This document shows, one piece after another, positions 7,263 to 15,672 of a stretch of 47,982 nucleotides of DNA. Both the position numbers and the translations under genes were made by a program. A model generated the notes under the pieces. It ran no database searches and had not been told where the DNA came from. It was given only the letters and a program-made list of their open reading frames with translations. The first letter of the stretch is position 1. Each line of letters starts with the position of its first letter. The stretch comes from Massilia sp. (GTDB lineage: Bacteria > Pseudomonadota > Gammaproteobacteria > Burkholderiales > Burkholderiaceae_D): assembly GCA_025359245.1 (NCBI GenBank), contig JANYGW010000148.1, forward strand, positions 1 to 47,982. The letters are read 5' to 3'.

Positions 7263-8811
7263 TCTGGCGCGGGCAGTGGCGCGCGCCTGGGCGCGTCCGC
7301 TGGCCATGCCGCTGGCACTGGCGACGCTGCTGCTGGCGCCATCGGCGCAGGCCGCCTGGACCTTCGTGCCCACGCTCGACCTGCGCGAAACCTACACCGA
7401 CAACGTCGCGCTGCAGGAGGCCGCGCTGGCCCAGGGCCAGTGGGTCAGCGAAATCACGCCCGGCTTCATGCTCAGGCACAAGGGCCCGCGCCTGACCGTC
7501 AACGCCCACTACCAGCTGCAGTATTTTGTCATGCAGGACAAGGACATCAGCGGCACCAACCGCAGCGCGCGCAACCTGCAGGCCGACGCGCACGCCAAGC
7601 TGATCGACGAGGTGCTGCTGGTCGACGCCATGGCCACGCGCGCGCAGCAGAACATCTCGCCGTTCGGCCAGGTGGTCCAGAACAATGCCTACTCGTCGGC
7701 CAACCGCACCGAAGTGCAGACCTGGCGCGTCAGCCCCTACCTGGTGCACCGGTTCGGCTCGGAGGCCACCGCCGAACTGCGCTATGCGCGCGATTCGGTC
7801 GATGCCGGCCGCGTCGGCCTGGGCAACACCGACGGCAGCACCACCTCGCTCAACGTCAACAGCGGCGCCGCCTTCCGCACGCTGGGCTGGGGCGTGCAGC
7901 TGAGCGAACAAAAAATCAGCGACAGCCTCGCCACCGACAGTACCATCAAGACCGGCAACCTCAACCTGCGCTACAAGGTCGTGCCGACCGTCGACTTGAC
8001 GGCAGGGGTCGGCTACGACAGCTACGACTACAATTCGCTCGGCGGCGCCACCAGCGGCAAGTCGTGGAACGCGGGCGCGGCCTGGAATCCGAGCCGCCGC
8101 ACCAGCCTGACGGCGAGCCTGGGCCGCCGCTACTACGGTCCGAGCCGCTCGCTGAAGGCCACCCACCGCAGCCGCACCACGACCTGGAACATCGATTACG
8201 ACGACTCGGTCACCACCACGCGCGCCAATTTCCTGCTGCCGTCGGCGATCGACACGGCCGACATGCTCGACGGCCTGTTCCGGGCCAACTTCCCCGATCC
8301 GATCGAACGCCAGAAGGCGGTCGAAGCCTACATCCTGGCCAACAGCCTGCCGCCCGCGCTGGCCAACAATATCAATTATTTCAGCAACCGCTACAGCCTG
8401 CAGAAGCAGCTGCGCGCCAGCATGGCCTTTCGCGAAGGGCGCACCAGCGCCCTGTTCAGCGCCTACCGCGTGCGGCGCGAAGCGCTGTCGGTGCGCGAGA
8501 CCGACAGCCCGCTGCTGGGCAACAGCGTCAACACCATCAACGACAACACCAGCCAGAAGGGCTTTACCGCCTCGCTCGACTACCGGCTGGCCGGGCGCAC
8601 CAGCCTGACGCTGGCCAGCGACGTGACCGAAAATGCGTCGCTGTCGGGCGACCTGCAGATGCGCTCCAGCTCGGTGCGGCTGGGCATGCGCCACCAGCTG
8701 CGCGCCAAATTGAGCGGCACAGTCGAACTGCGCCACACTGCAGGCGCGCTCGTGATCGGCCGGCCGTATACCGAGAACGCCGTGTCGGCATCACTTTCCA
8801 TGCAGCTTTAG
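7243..8811 (+). CDS. PEP-CTERM system-associated outer membrane beta-barrel protein
   Basis: I chose the ATG at 7243 (GAAGAGA upstream) rather than the earlier GTG at 7216. It gives 522 residues with a clean signal peptide ending PSAQA-AW near residue 38. The mature protein is rich in alternating polar/aromatic beta strands (for example TLDLRETYTDNV, LTAGVGYDSYDYN) and ends in a beta-signal-like SASLSMQL. It fits the uncharacterised outer-membrane barrel family always found beside the exosortase-associated kinase. A role as outer-membrane pore or scaffold for polymer export is inferred from position. Confidence 0.85.
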   Translation: MTITTPSLARAVARAWARPLAMPLALATLLLAPSAQAAWTFVPTLDLRETYTDNVALQEAALAQGQWVSEITPGFMLRHKGPRLTVNAHYQLQYFVMQDKDISGTNRSARNLQADAHAKLIDEVLLVDAMATRAQQNISPFGQVVQNNAYSSANRTEVQTWRVSPYLVHRFGSEATAELRYARDSVDAGRVGLGNTDGSTTSLNVNSGAAFRTLGWGVQLSEQKISDSLATDSTIKTGNLNLRYKVVPTVDLTAGVGYDSYDYNSLGGATSGKSWNAGAAWNPSRRTSLTASLGRRYYGPSRSLKATHRSRTTTWNIDYDDSVTTTRANFLLPSAIDTADMLDGLFRANFPDPIERQKAVEAYILANSLPPALANNINYFSNRYSLQKQLRASMAFREGRTSALFSAYRVRREALSVRETDSPLLGNSVNTINDNTSQKGFTASLDYRLAGRTSLTLASDVTENASLSGDLQMRSSSVRLGMRHQLRAKLSGTVELRHTAGALVIGRPYTENAVSASLSMQL

Positions 8812-8826
8812 CGGAGTCGAATCGCG

Positions 8827-9829
8827 ATGTATGAATCATTTTACGGGCTCAGCGCAAAACCGTTCCGGCTGCGCCCCGATCCCCATTTCTTCTACGGCAG
8901 CAAGGGCCACAAGCGCGCCATGGCCTACCTCGAGTACGGCCTGTCGCAGGGCGAGGGCTTCATCGTCATCACCGGCGAAGTCGGGGCCGGCAAGACCACG
9001 CTGGTGCGCAACCTGTTCAACAACCTGCCGTCCGAACAGATCGTCGCCGCCCACATCGTCAACACCCACCTCGACTCGGACGACACCTTGCGCATGGTGG
9101 TGTCGGCCTTCGGCCTGCCCTACGAAAACGTCAGCAAGGCCGACCTCCTGACCCGGCTCGAAGCCTTCCTGCGCGCCTCCGACCTGCAGGGCAAGCGCGC
9201 GCTGCTGGTGTCGACGAAGCCCAGAACCTGAAGCCGGGCACGGTCGAGGAACTGCGCATGCTGTCGAACTTCCAGACCGACGACAAGTGTTTGCTGCAGA
9301 CCTTCCTGATCGGCCAGCCGGAGTTTCGCACCACGCTGCACAGCCCCGGCATGCAGCAATTGCGCCAGCGCGTGATCGCCAGCTACCACCTGGGTCCGAT
9401 GGACGAGCCGGAAACCAAGGCCTACATCGAACACCGGCTGGCGACCGTCGGCTGGAGCGGCGACCCGTCGTTTTCGAACCCCGCGCACGCCGCCATTTTC
9501 GCCTATACCGGCGGCATTCCGCGCAAGGTCAACACCCTGTGCGACCGCCTGAGCTCAATGGCTTCCTCGAAGAGATCCACGCTTTCGCCGAAGACGACGT
9601 CGCCGATGTGATCGGCGACATCAACCAGGAATTCGAACTGCCGCCGTCCCAGCCCGCCGCCGATGCCGCGCCCGATGCCGCCGCCGCGCCGTCGGCCGAC
9701 AACAGCCCGCTGCTCGACGAGCGCATGATGCGCCTTGAAAAATCGGTGGTGTCGGTGCTGAACATCCTGAAAAAAATCGTCGCCACGCCGGCCGGGGCCA
9801 ACACCCCACTTAACCACAACAACGAATAA
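8827..9829 (+). pseudogene. XrtA-associated ATPase (ExeA/MSHA-type AAA), two apparent frameshifts
   Basis: Three overlapping frames together encode one normal protein of about 335 residues. Frame one starts at ATG 8827 (MYESFYGLSAKPFRLRPDP, Walker A GEVGAGKT) and breaks at about 9210. There CTG-GTG-TCG-ACG reads where CTG-GTG-GTC-GAC-GAA (Walker B VVDEAQNL) is expected. Frame two continues to GGIPRKVNTLCDRL and breaks at about 9551-9554. Frame three gives LNGFLEEIHAFAEDD to a TAA at 9829. Each break is a single missing base. Neighbouring genes are intact, so the losses are either sequencing errors or real inactivating mutations. The family ATPase is thought to energise exopolysaccharide or exosortase functions. 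As written, the product stops at residue 134, before Walker B. Confidence 0.85.
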
Positions 9830-10704
9830 TGATCCTGGCCCCACCCCGACCACGCGCCCCCGGCGCGCCTATCCGCAACGCCATGACCTGCGACGTCGAG
9901 GACTATTTCCAGGTGTCGGCGTTCGCGCCCCACATCGACCGCGCCAGCTGGCCGACGCGCGAGTGCCGGGTCGAAGCGAACATCGAGCGCATCCTCGCGC
10001 TGATGGCCGACGCCAAGGTGCACGCGACCTTCTTCACGCTGGGCTGGATCGCCGAGCGCTATCCGGCCATGGTCAGGCGCATCGCGGCCGCCGGCCATGA
10101 AGTGGCCAGCCACGGCTACAGCCACTTGCGCGCCTCCGACCAGGACCTGCCGCAATTCACCGAAGACATCACCAGCAGCAAGAAGCTGCTCGAAGATATC
10201 GCCGGCCAGCCGGTGCGCGGCTACCGCGCGCCCAGCTTTTCGATCGGCGGCGCCAACCTGTGGGCGCTCGATGCGCTGCTCGACGCCGGCTACCGCTACA
10301 GCTCGAGCATCTACCCGATCGCGCACGATCATTACGGCATGCCCGATGCGCCCCGCTTCGCGTTTTATCCGAACGGCGCCGACGGCCTGCTCGAAGTGCC
10401 GATCACCACCGTGCGCATGGGTGCGCGCAACCTGCCGGCCGGCGGCGGCGGCTATTTCCGGCTGCTGCCATATGCGCTGTCGCGCTGGATGATGCGCAAG
10501 GTGAATGACGACGACGGCGAGTCGGCGATCTTCTATTTCCACCCGTGGGAGATCGATCCCGGCCAGCCGCGTCCCGAGGGCATCGACCTGAAGTCGCGCT
10601 TTCGCCATTACGTCAACCTGGGCCGCATGGAAGGCCGCATCAAGGCGCTGACCGACGATTTCGCGTGGGACCGCATGGACCGCATTTTCGTGGACCGCGC
10701 ATGA
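9829..10704 (+). CDS. XrtA-associated polysaccharide deacetylase (DUF3473-type)
   Basis: This 291-residue protein has its ATG overlapping the previous TAA by one base (TAATG). The NodB domain begins with MTCDVEDYF (Asp22 and Asp25 as metal or catalytic residues), and SHGYSHL supplies the His95/His99 metal ligands. RAPSFSI at about 134-140 is the Arg motif, and FYFHPWEIDP is the late His motif of this exosortase-linked family. It probably removes acetyl groups from N-acetylhexosamines of the polymer. An internal ATG at 9883 just before the domain is an alternative start. The stop overlaps the next gene (ATGA). Confidence 0.9.
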   Translation: MILAPPRPRAPGAPIRNAMTCDVEDYFQVSAFAPHIDRASWPTRECRVEANIERILALMADAKVHATFFTLGWIAERYPAMVRRIAAAGHEVASHGYSHLRASDQDLPQFTEDITSSKKLLEDIAGQPVRGYRAPSFSIGGANLWALDALLDAGYRYSSSIYPIAHDHYGMPDAPRFAFYPNGADGLLEVPITTVRMGARNLPAGGGGYFRLLPYALSRWMMRKVNDDDGESAIFYFHPWEIDPGQPRPEGIDLKSRFRHYVNLGRMEGRIKALTDDFAWDRMDRIFVDRA

Positions 10705-11780
10705 ACACCCTGGTCGATTCCGCCCCGGGCGCGGCGGCCGCCGGCGCGCTCAGCCTGCACCTGCTGCAGCCGTCCGACTACACGCGCTGGGATGCCTTCG
10801 TCCAGCTCACTCCCGATGCGACCTTCTTCCACAAGGCCGGCTGGCAAACCATCATCGAGCGCGTGTACGGCCACAAGACGTGGTTCTATTTCGTCGAGCA
10901 GGATGGCCGCATCGTCGGCATCCTGCCGCTGGCCCAGGTCAAGAGCCGTTTGTTCGGCCACTCGCTCGGCTCCTTGCCGTTCTGCGTGCTGGGCGGCGTC
11001 GTCGCCAGCGTCGATGCCGCGCGGCCGCTGCTCGACGCGGCCGCCGACAAGCTCGCGCGCGAACTGAACGTCGGCCACCTCGAATACCGCAACCTGGTCG
11101 CGGCCCACGAGGGCGACCCGGCCTGGCACCAGAAGGAGCTGTACGTCACGTTCCGCAAGGAGATCAGCGGCGACGACGAAGAAAACATGAACGCCATCCC
11201 GCGCAAGCAGCGCGCGATGGTGCGCAAGGGGATCAAGCTGGGCCTGACGGCCGAGATCGACCAGACCATCGAGCGCTTCTTCATCTGCTACGCGACCAGC
11301 GTGCACCGGCTCGGCACGCCCGTGTTCCCCAAGTCCTACTTCAAGGTGATCAAGGAAGTGTTCGGCGACGACTGCGAAATCCGCGTCATCGTCAAGGACC
11401 ATGCCCTGATCGCGGCGGTGATGAGTTTTTACTGGCGCGACGAAGTGCTGCCGTACTACGGCGGCGGCATGCCGGCCGCGCGCGACGTCGCCGGCAACGA
11501 TTTCATGTACTGGAACCTGATGCAGGCGGCGGCCTTGCGCGGCGCCCGCATCTTCGATTTCGGCCGCAGCAAGCTCGGCACCGGGGCCTTCGACTTCAAG
11601 AAGAACTGGGGCTTCTCGCCCACCCCGCTGGCCTACGAATACAAGCTGATTGCGTCGACCGAGCTGCCCGACAATAATCCTTTGAATCCCAAATATCAGC
11701 TCTTCATCAAGATGTGGAAGAAGATGCCGATCGGACTGGCCAATTTCCTCGGCCCTTACATCGTCCGTAGCCTGGGATAA
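10701..11780 (+). CDS. XrtA-associated FemAB-like N-acyltransferase
   Basis: This protein of 359 residues starts at the ATG inside an ATGA overlap. It shows a double GNAT-like (FemAB) layout: DATFFHKAGWQTIIE near the start, then IPRKQRAMVRKGIK, and the second acyltransferase half with FDFGRSKLGTGAFDFKKNWGF. FemAB proteins transfer aminoacyl groups from tRNA, and related GNAT forms use CoA or carrier-bound acyl groups. In exosortase loci this protein is thought to decorate the polysaccharide or its lipid-linked unit. The donor is unknown. A second FemAB/GNAT-like gene at 32111 sits beside an acyl carrier protein. Confidence 0.88.
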   Translation: MNTLVDSAPGAAAAGALSLHLLQPSDYTRWDAFVQLTPDATFFHKAGWQTIIERVYGHKTWFYFVEQDGRIVGILPLAQVKSRLFGHSLGSLPFCVLGGVVASVDAARPLLDAAADKLARELNVGHLEYRNLVAAHEGDPAWHQKELYVTFRKEISGDDEENMNAIPRKQRAMVRKGIKLGLTAEIDQTIERFFICYATSVHRLGTPVFPKSYFKVIKEVFGDDCEIRVIVKDHALIAAVMSFYWRDEVLPYYGGGMPAARDVAGNDFMYWNLMQAAALRGARIFDFGRSKLGTGAFDFKKNWGFSPTPLAYEYKLIASTELPDNNPLNPKYQLFIKMWKKMPIGLANFLGPYIVRSLG

Positions 11781-11784
11781 GCGC

Positions 11785-12978
11785 GTGGAAAACCTGTTAT
11801 TGCTGATCCACCGGATTCCTTATCCGCCCAACAAGGGCGACAAGATCCGCTCCTACCACCTGCTCAAACACCTGGCGCAGCACTACCGCGTGCACCTGGC
11901 CACCTTCGTCGACGACGACGACGACTGGCAGCACGTGCCCAAGGTCGAGGCGCTGTGCACCACCAGCCATTTCGCCAGGCTCAATCCGCTGACAGGACGC
12001 GTGCGCAGCCTGGGCGCGCTGCTGGGCGGGCGCGCGCTGTCGTTCGACTACTACAGGAACAGCGCCATGCAGGCCTGGGTCGACCAGGCCATGGCCAGCC
12101 ACCAGATTGCGCGCGTGCTGGTGTTCTCGTCGCCGATGGCGCAGTACGCCGAAGCGTATCCGCAGGCGCGCCGGGTGGTCGACTTCTGCGACATCGATTC
12201 CGACAAGTGGCGCCAGTACGCCGCGCAAAAAAGCTGGCCGATGAACTGGGTCTACCGGCGCGAAGCCGACACCCTGCTCGCCTACGAACGCCATGTGGCG
12301 GCGAGCACCGATGCTGCGCTGTTCGTGTCCGCGCCCGAGGCCGACCTGTTCCGCACGCTGGCGCCGGAAAGCGACGCCAGGATCGGTTACTTCAACAACG
12401 GCGTCGACACCGATTATTTTTCGCCCGAACGCGTCTATGAGCGCCCGTACGGCGCCGCTGAACGGGCGCTGGTGTTTACCGGCGCGATGGACTACTGGCC
12501 CAATATCGACGCCGTGCAGTGGTTCGCGGCCGAGGTGTTCCCGCAGCTGCTGGCGCAAGACCCCGCGCTGCGCTTCTATATTGTCGGCGCGCGCCCGGCG
12601 GCGGCCGTGCAGGCGCTGGCCGCCAACCCGGGCGTGCACGTCACTGGCACCGTGCCCGACGTGCGCCCCTACATCGCCCACGCCGAGATCTGCGTGGCCC
12701 CGCTGCGCATCGCGCGCGGTATCCAGAACAAGGTGCTCGAAGCGATGGCCATGGCGCGACCGGTGGTCGTATCAGCGCAGGCGCTCGAAGGCATCGACGC
12801 GGTCCCCGGAGTTGAGCTGCTGCTGGCCGACGGCGGCGCCGCTTTCATCACCACCCTGACCGGCCTGTTGGCCCAACCCGACGCCAGCCTGGGCGCCGCC
12901 GCGCGCGCCAAGGTCGAAAGCCAGTACAGCTGGCCCAGCAACCTGGCGCGTATCGAAGCGAGGCTGGAATGCTCATGA
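11785..12978 (+). CDS. XrtA-associated glycosyltransferase (TIGR03087/stp1 type)
   Basis: This protein of 397 residues starts at a GTG. The N-terminal LLIHRIPYPPNKGDKIRSYH is the hallmark of the exosortase-linked glycosyltransferase group 1. GYFNNGVDTDYF and the C-terminal donor domain with IQNKVLEAMAMARPVV match the GT-B family 4 fold. It is a cytoplasmic transferase adding one sugar to the lipid-linked repeat unit; donor and linkage cannot be read from sequence. It overlaps the exosortase gene that follows by 10 (or 4) bases. Confidence 0.88.
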   Translation: MENLLLLIHRIPYPPNKGDKIRSYHLLKHLAQHYRVHLATFVDDDDDWQHVPKVEALCTTSHFARLNPLTGRVRSLGALLGGRALSFDYYRNSAMQAWVDQAMASHQIARVLVFSSPMAQYAEAYPQARRVVDFCDIDSDKWRQYAAQKSWPMNWVYRREADTLLAYERHVAASTDAALFVSAPEADLFRTLAPESDARIGYFNNGVDTDYFSPERVYERPYGAAERALVFTGAMDYWPNIDAVQWFAAEVFPQLLAQDPALRFYIVGARPAAAVQALAANPGVHVTGTVPDVRPYIAHAEICVAPLRIARGIQNKVLEAMAMARPVVVSAQALEGIDAVPGVELLLADGGAAFITTLTGLLAQPDASLGAAARAKVESQYSWPSNLARIEARLECS

Positions 12979-14513
12979 ACGACTCCCCTGCACTGGCGCG
13001 CACGCCGGTCCCGTCCCTGTCCGGCACGGTCGTGCTGCTGCTGGCCATCGCCCTGCTCGCGCCGTTCGCCTTCTATTTCGGCACGGCGCGCACGATTGTC
13101 GATATCTGGAACAGCTCCGAAACCTTCGCCCATGGCTACATCATCGCGCCGATCAGCCTGTGGCTGATCTGGCGCCGGCGCACCAACTTCACGGCGCTGC
13201 CGCCGTCGCCGTGGTGGCCGGCGCTCGCCATGCTGCTCGCCGTCGGCGCCGGCTGGACGCTGGCGCGCATGGGCGAAGTGCAGGTCGTCATGCAGTACGC
13301 CTTCGTGGCCATGTTCCCTGTCATCGCGCTGGCTGTTTTCGGGCGCAAGCTGGCCGGCTCGCTGGCTTTCCCGCTGCTGTTCCTGCTGTTCGCGGTGCCG
13401 TTCGGCGAAATCTTCATCGGCCCGCTGATCGACTTTACCGCCAACTTCACCGTCTGGGCGGTGCAGGCCACCGGCATCCCGGTGCTGCGCAACGGCACCC
13501 GCTTTGAACTGCCGACCGGCAGCTGGTCGGTAGTGGAAGCGTGCAGCGGCGTGCGCTACCTGATTTCCTCGGTCACCATCGGCTGCCTGTATGCCTACCT
13601 GACCTACCGTTCGACAGCGCGGCGCGTCCTGTTCATCGGCATGGCGATCGTGGTGCCGGTCATCGCCAATGGCCTGCGCGCCTACATGATCGTGATGATC
13701 GGCCACACCAGCAACATGGCGCTGGCCACTGGTGTCGACCACCTGATCTACGGCTGGATTTTTTTCGGCCTGGTGATGTTCCTGATGTTCTGGATCGGCA
13801 GCTTCTGGCGCGAAGACACCGACATCGAGGCGGCCACGCTGGCGCCGGCGCCCGCCTCTGCTTACGCGCCGACGGCCCAGATCCGCAACATGGCGCTGGC
13901 CGTGGTCGCCGCGTGCGCGCTGTGGCCCCTGCTGGCCAGCGTCAACGACAAGGCCAACTTCAACCCGAAACCGGCCACCCTGGGCGCGATCCCGGTCAGC
14001 TGGAGCGCCACGCCCGCGTTTTCGAGCTGGGTGCCGAGCTTCGCCGCGCCGGACGCGGCCTTCAATGGCGTCTACCGCCAGGGCCAGCTGCAGCCGGTGG
14101 CGCTGACCATCCTGTACTACCGCAACCAGACCGCCGACAAGAAGCTGATCAGTTCAATGAACCGGCTGGCCGGCGAAAAGGACGACTACCACGAGAACGG
14201 CGGCGCGCTGCGCACCGAGCAGCTGGCGGGGCGCGCGCTGGTGCTGCGCGAGACGCGCATGCAGGGCCCGTCCGGCAATTTCCTCGTGTGGCAGTGGATG
14301 TCGATCGCCGGCCAGCCGCTCACCAATGCGTACGCCGGCAAGCTGCGCCAGGCCGGCCTGAAGCTGGCCATGCGCGGCGACGACGGCGCGGCCGTGATGG
14401 TCTCGGCGCCATATGGGGAACATCAGGACGATGCGCGCAGCGCGCTGCGCGCCTTCCTCGATGCCAACCTGACCGCAGTCGAATCTTCGCTCGAGCGCAC
14501 CAGGAGCAATTGA
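12969..14513 (+). CDS. xrtA: Exosortase A with fused EpsI domain
   Basis: This is a 514-residue protein. About eight membrane helices span 18-280. The transpeptidase-like catalytic residues are present: Cys192 in VVEACSGVRYL, Arg237 in NGLRAYM and His258 in GVDHLIYGW. Residues from about 300 form a periplasmic EpsI domain with its own membrane segment (NMALAVVAACALWPLLA). XrtA cleaves PEP-CTERM proteins and anchors or hands them to the exopolysaccharide. No PEP-CTERM substrate gene is in this window. An alternative ATG at 12975 gives the usual ATGA overlap. Confidence 0.95.
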   Translation: MLMNDSPALARTPVPSLSGTVVLLLAIALLAPFAFYFGTARTIVDIWNSSETFAHGYIIAPISLWLIWRRRTNFTALPPSPWWPALAMLLAVGAGWTLARMGEVQVVMQYAFVAMFPVIALAVFGRKLAGSLAFPLLFLLFAVPFGEIFIGPLIDFTANFTVWAVQATGIPVLRNGTRFELPTGSWSVVEACSGVRYLISSVTIGCLYAYLTYRSTARRVLFIGMAIVVPVIANGLRAYMIVMIGHTSNMALATGVDHLIYGWIFFGLVMFLMFWIGSFWREDTDIEAATLAPAPASAYAPTAQIRNMALAVVAACALWPLLASVNDKANFNPKPATLGAIPVSWSATPAFSSWVPSFAAPDAAFNGVYRQGQLQPVALTILYYRNQTADKKLISSMNRLAGEKDDYHENGGALRTEQLAGRALVLRETRMQGPSGNFLVWQWMSIAGQPLTNAYAGKLRQAGLKLAMRGDDGAAVMVSAPYGEHQDDARSALRAFLDANLTAVESSLERTRSN

Positions 14514-14514
14514 G

Positions 14515-15672
14515 ATGGCGGCAGCGGCACACGCACACGACCGGGCCAGCCTGGTCGTGCACCTGATCTACCGGCTCGATTTCGGCGGTCTCGAAACCTT
14601 GCTGGTCGATTGCGTCAACCGCATGCCGGCCGAAAAATACCGCCATGCGATCGTCTGCCTGACCGGCTACACCGCATTCGCCGACAAGATCACCCAGCCC
14701 GGCGTCGAACTGTATGCGCTCGACAAGGCGCCCGGCCTCGGCCTGGGCACCCATGCCGCGCTGTGGAAGTTGCTGCGCCGCCTGCGCCCGGCCATCCTGC
14801 ACACGTATAACCTGTCGACCATCGAATACAACCTGGTCGCGGCCATGGCGGGCGTGCCGATCCGCGTGCATGCCGAACACGGGCGCGATGCCGGCGACCC
14901 GCAAGGACTGAACCGCAAGCACAACCTGCTGCGGCGCCTGATGGCGCCCTTCATTGACCGTTATGTCCCGGTCTCGGGCGACCTGCAGCGCTGGCTGCGC
15001 GAGGTGGTCGGGATCCCGGACGCCAAGAACCTCTTGATCAATAACGGCGTCGATACCGCGCACTTCCATCCAGGCGCGCCGGCCGACGGCCAGTTCGTGA
15101 TCGGCACCGTCGGCCGGCTGCAGGACGTCAAGAACCAGGCCGGCCTGGTCGATGCCTTTGCTGCCATGCTGCCCGGCCAGCACCCGCCTATGCGCCTGGT
15201 GATCGTCGGCGACGGCCCGCTGCGCGCCCCGCTCGAAGCCAAGGTGGCCGCCGCCGGCCTCGGCGACGTCGTGACTTTGGCCGGCGCCCGTACCGATATC
15301 GCCCAGCTGATGCGCGGCTTTTCCGTGTTTGCGTTATCCTCGATTGCCGAAGGCACGCCGGTCACCCTGCTCGAGGCGATGGCGTGCGGCCTGCCGGTGG
15401 TGTCGACCGCGGTGGGCGGCATTCCCGAACTGGTGCAAGATGGCGTAACCGGCACCCTGGCGCCGGCCGGCGACACCGGTGCGCTGGCGGCTGCGCTGGC
15501 GCGCTACGCGCAGGATCCCGCGCTGGCGGCGCGCCATGGCGCGGCCGGACGCGAGCGCATCGAAACCCATTACAGCGTCAGCGCAATGGTGGCGGCGTAT
15601 GTCGCCCTGTACGACGGACTGCGCAAGACCAAACTGAATTTAAAAGAGACGATCACACCATGTGCGGAATAG
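14515..15672 (+). CDS. XrtA-associated glycosyltransferase (TIGR03088/stp2 type)
   Basis: The protein has 385 residues and its ATG lies one base after the exosortase stop. LIYRLDFGGLETLLVDCVNRMP near the start is typical of this exosortase-linked family 4 transferase. INNGVDTAHFHPG and EGTPVTLLEAMACGLPVV form the GT-B donor site with the EX7E pair. It builds the repeat unit in the cytoplasm. The coding sequence overlaps the following amidotransferase by 13 bases, which indicates coupled translation. Confidence 0.9.
   Translation: MAAAAHAHDRASLVVHLIYRLDFGGLETLLVDCVNRMPAEKYRHAIVCLTGYTAFADKITQPGVELYALDKAPGLGLGTHAALWKLLRRLRPAILHTYNLSTIEYNLVAAMAGVPIRVHAEHGRDAGDPQGLNRKHNLLRRLMAPFIDRYVPVSGDLQRWLREVVGIPDAKNLLINNGVDTAHFHPGAPADGQFVIGTVGRLQDVKNQAGLVDAFAAMLPGQHPPMRLVIVGDGPLRAPLEAKVAAAGLGDVVTLAGARTDIAQLMRGFSVFALSSIAEGTPVTLLEAMACGLPVVSTAVGGIPELVQDGVTGTLAPAGDTGALAAALARYAQDPALAARHGAAGRERIETHYSVSAMVAAYVALYDGLRKTKLNLKETITPCAE

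Noticed and set aside
4770..7373. Long minus-strand frame of 867 codons antisense to the Wzc-like and kinase genes
   Set aside because: Composition follows the codon bias of the real genes on the other strand, no domain is recognisable, and it covers two well-supported genes.
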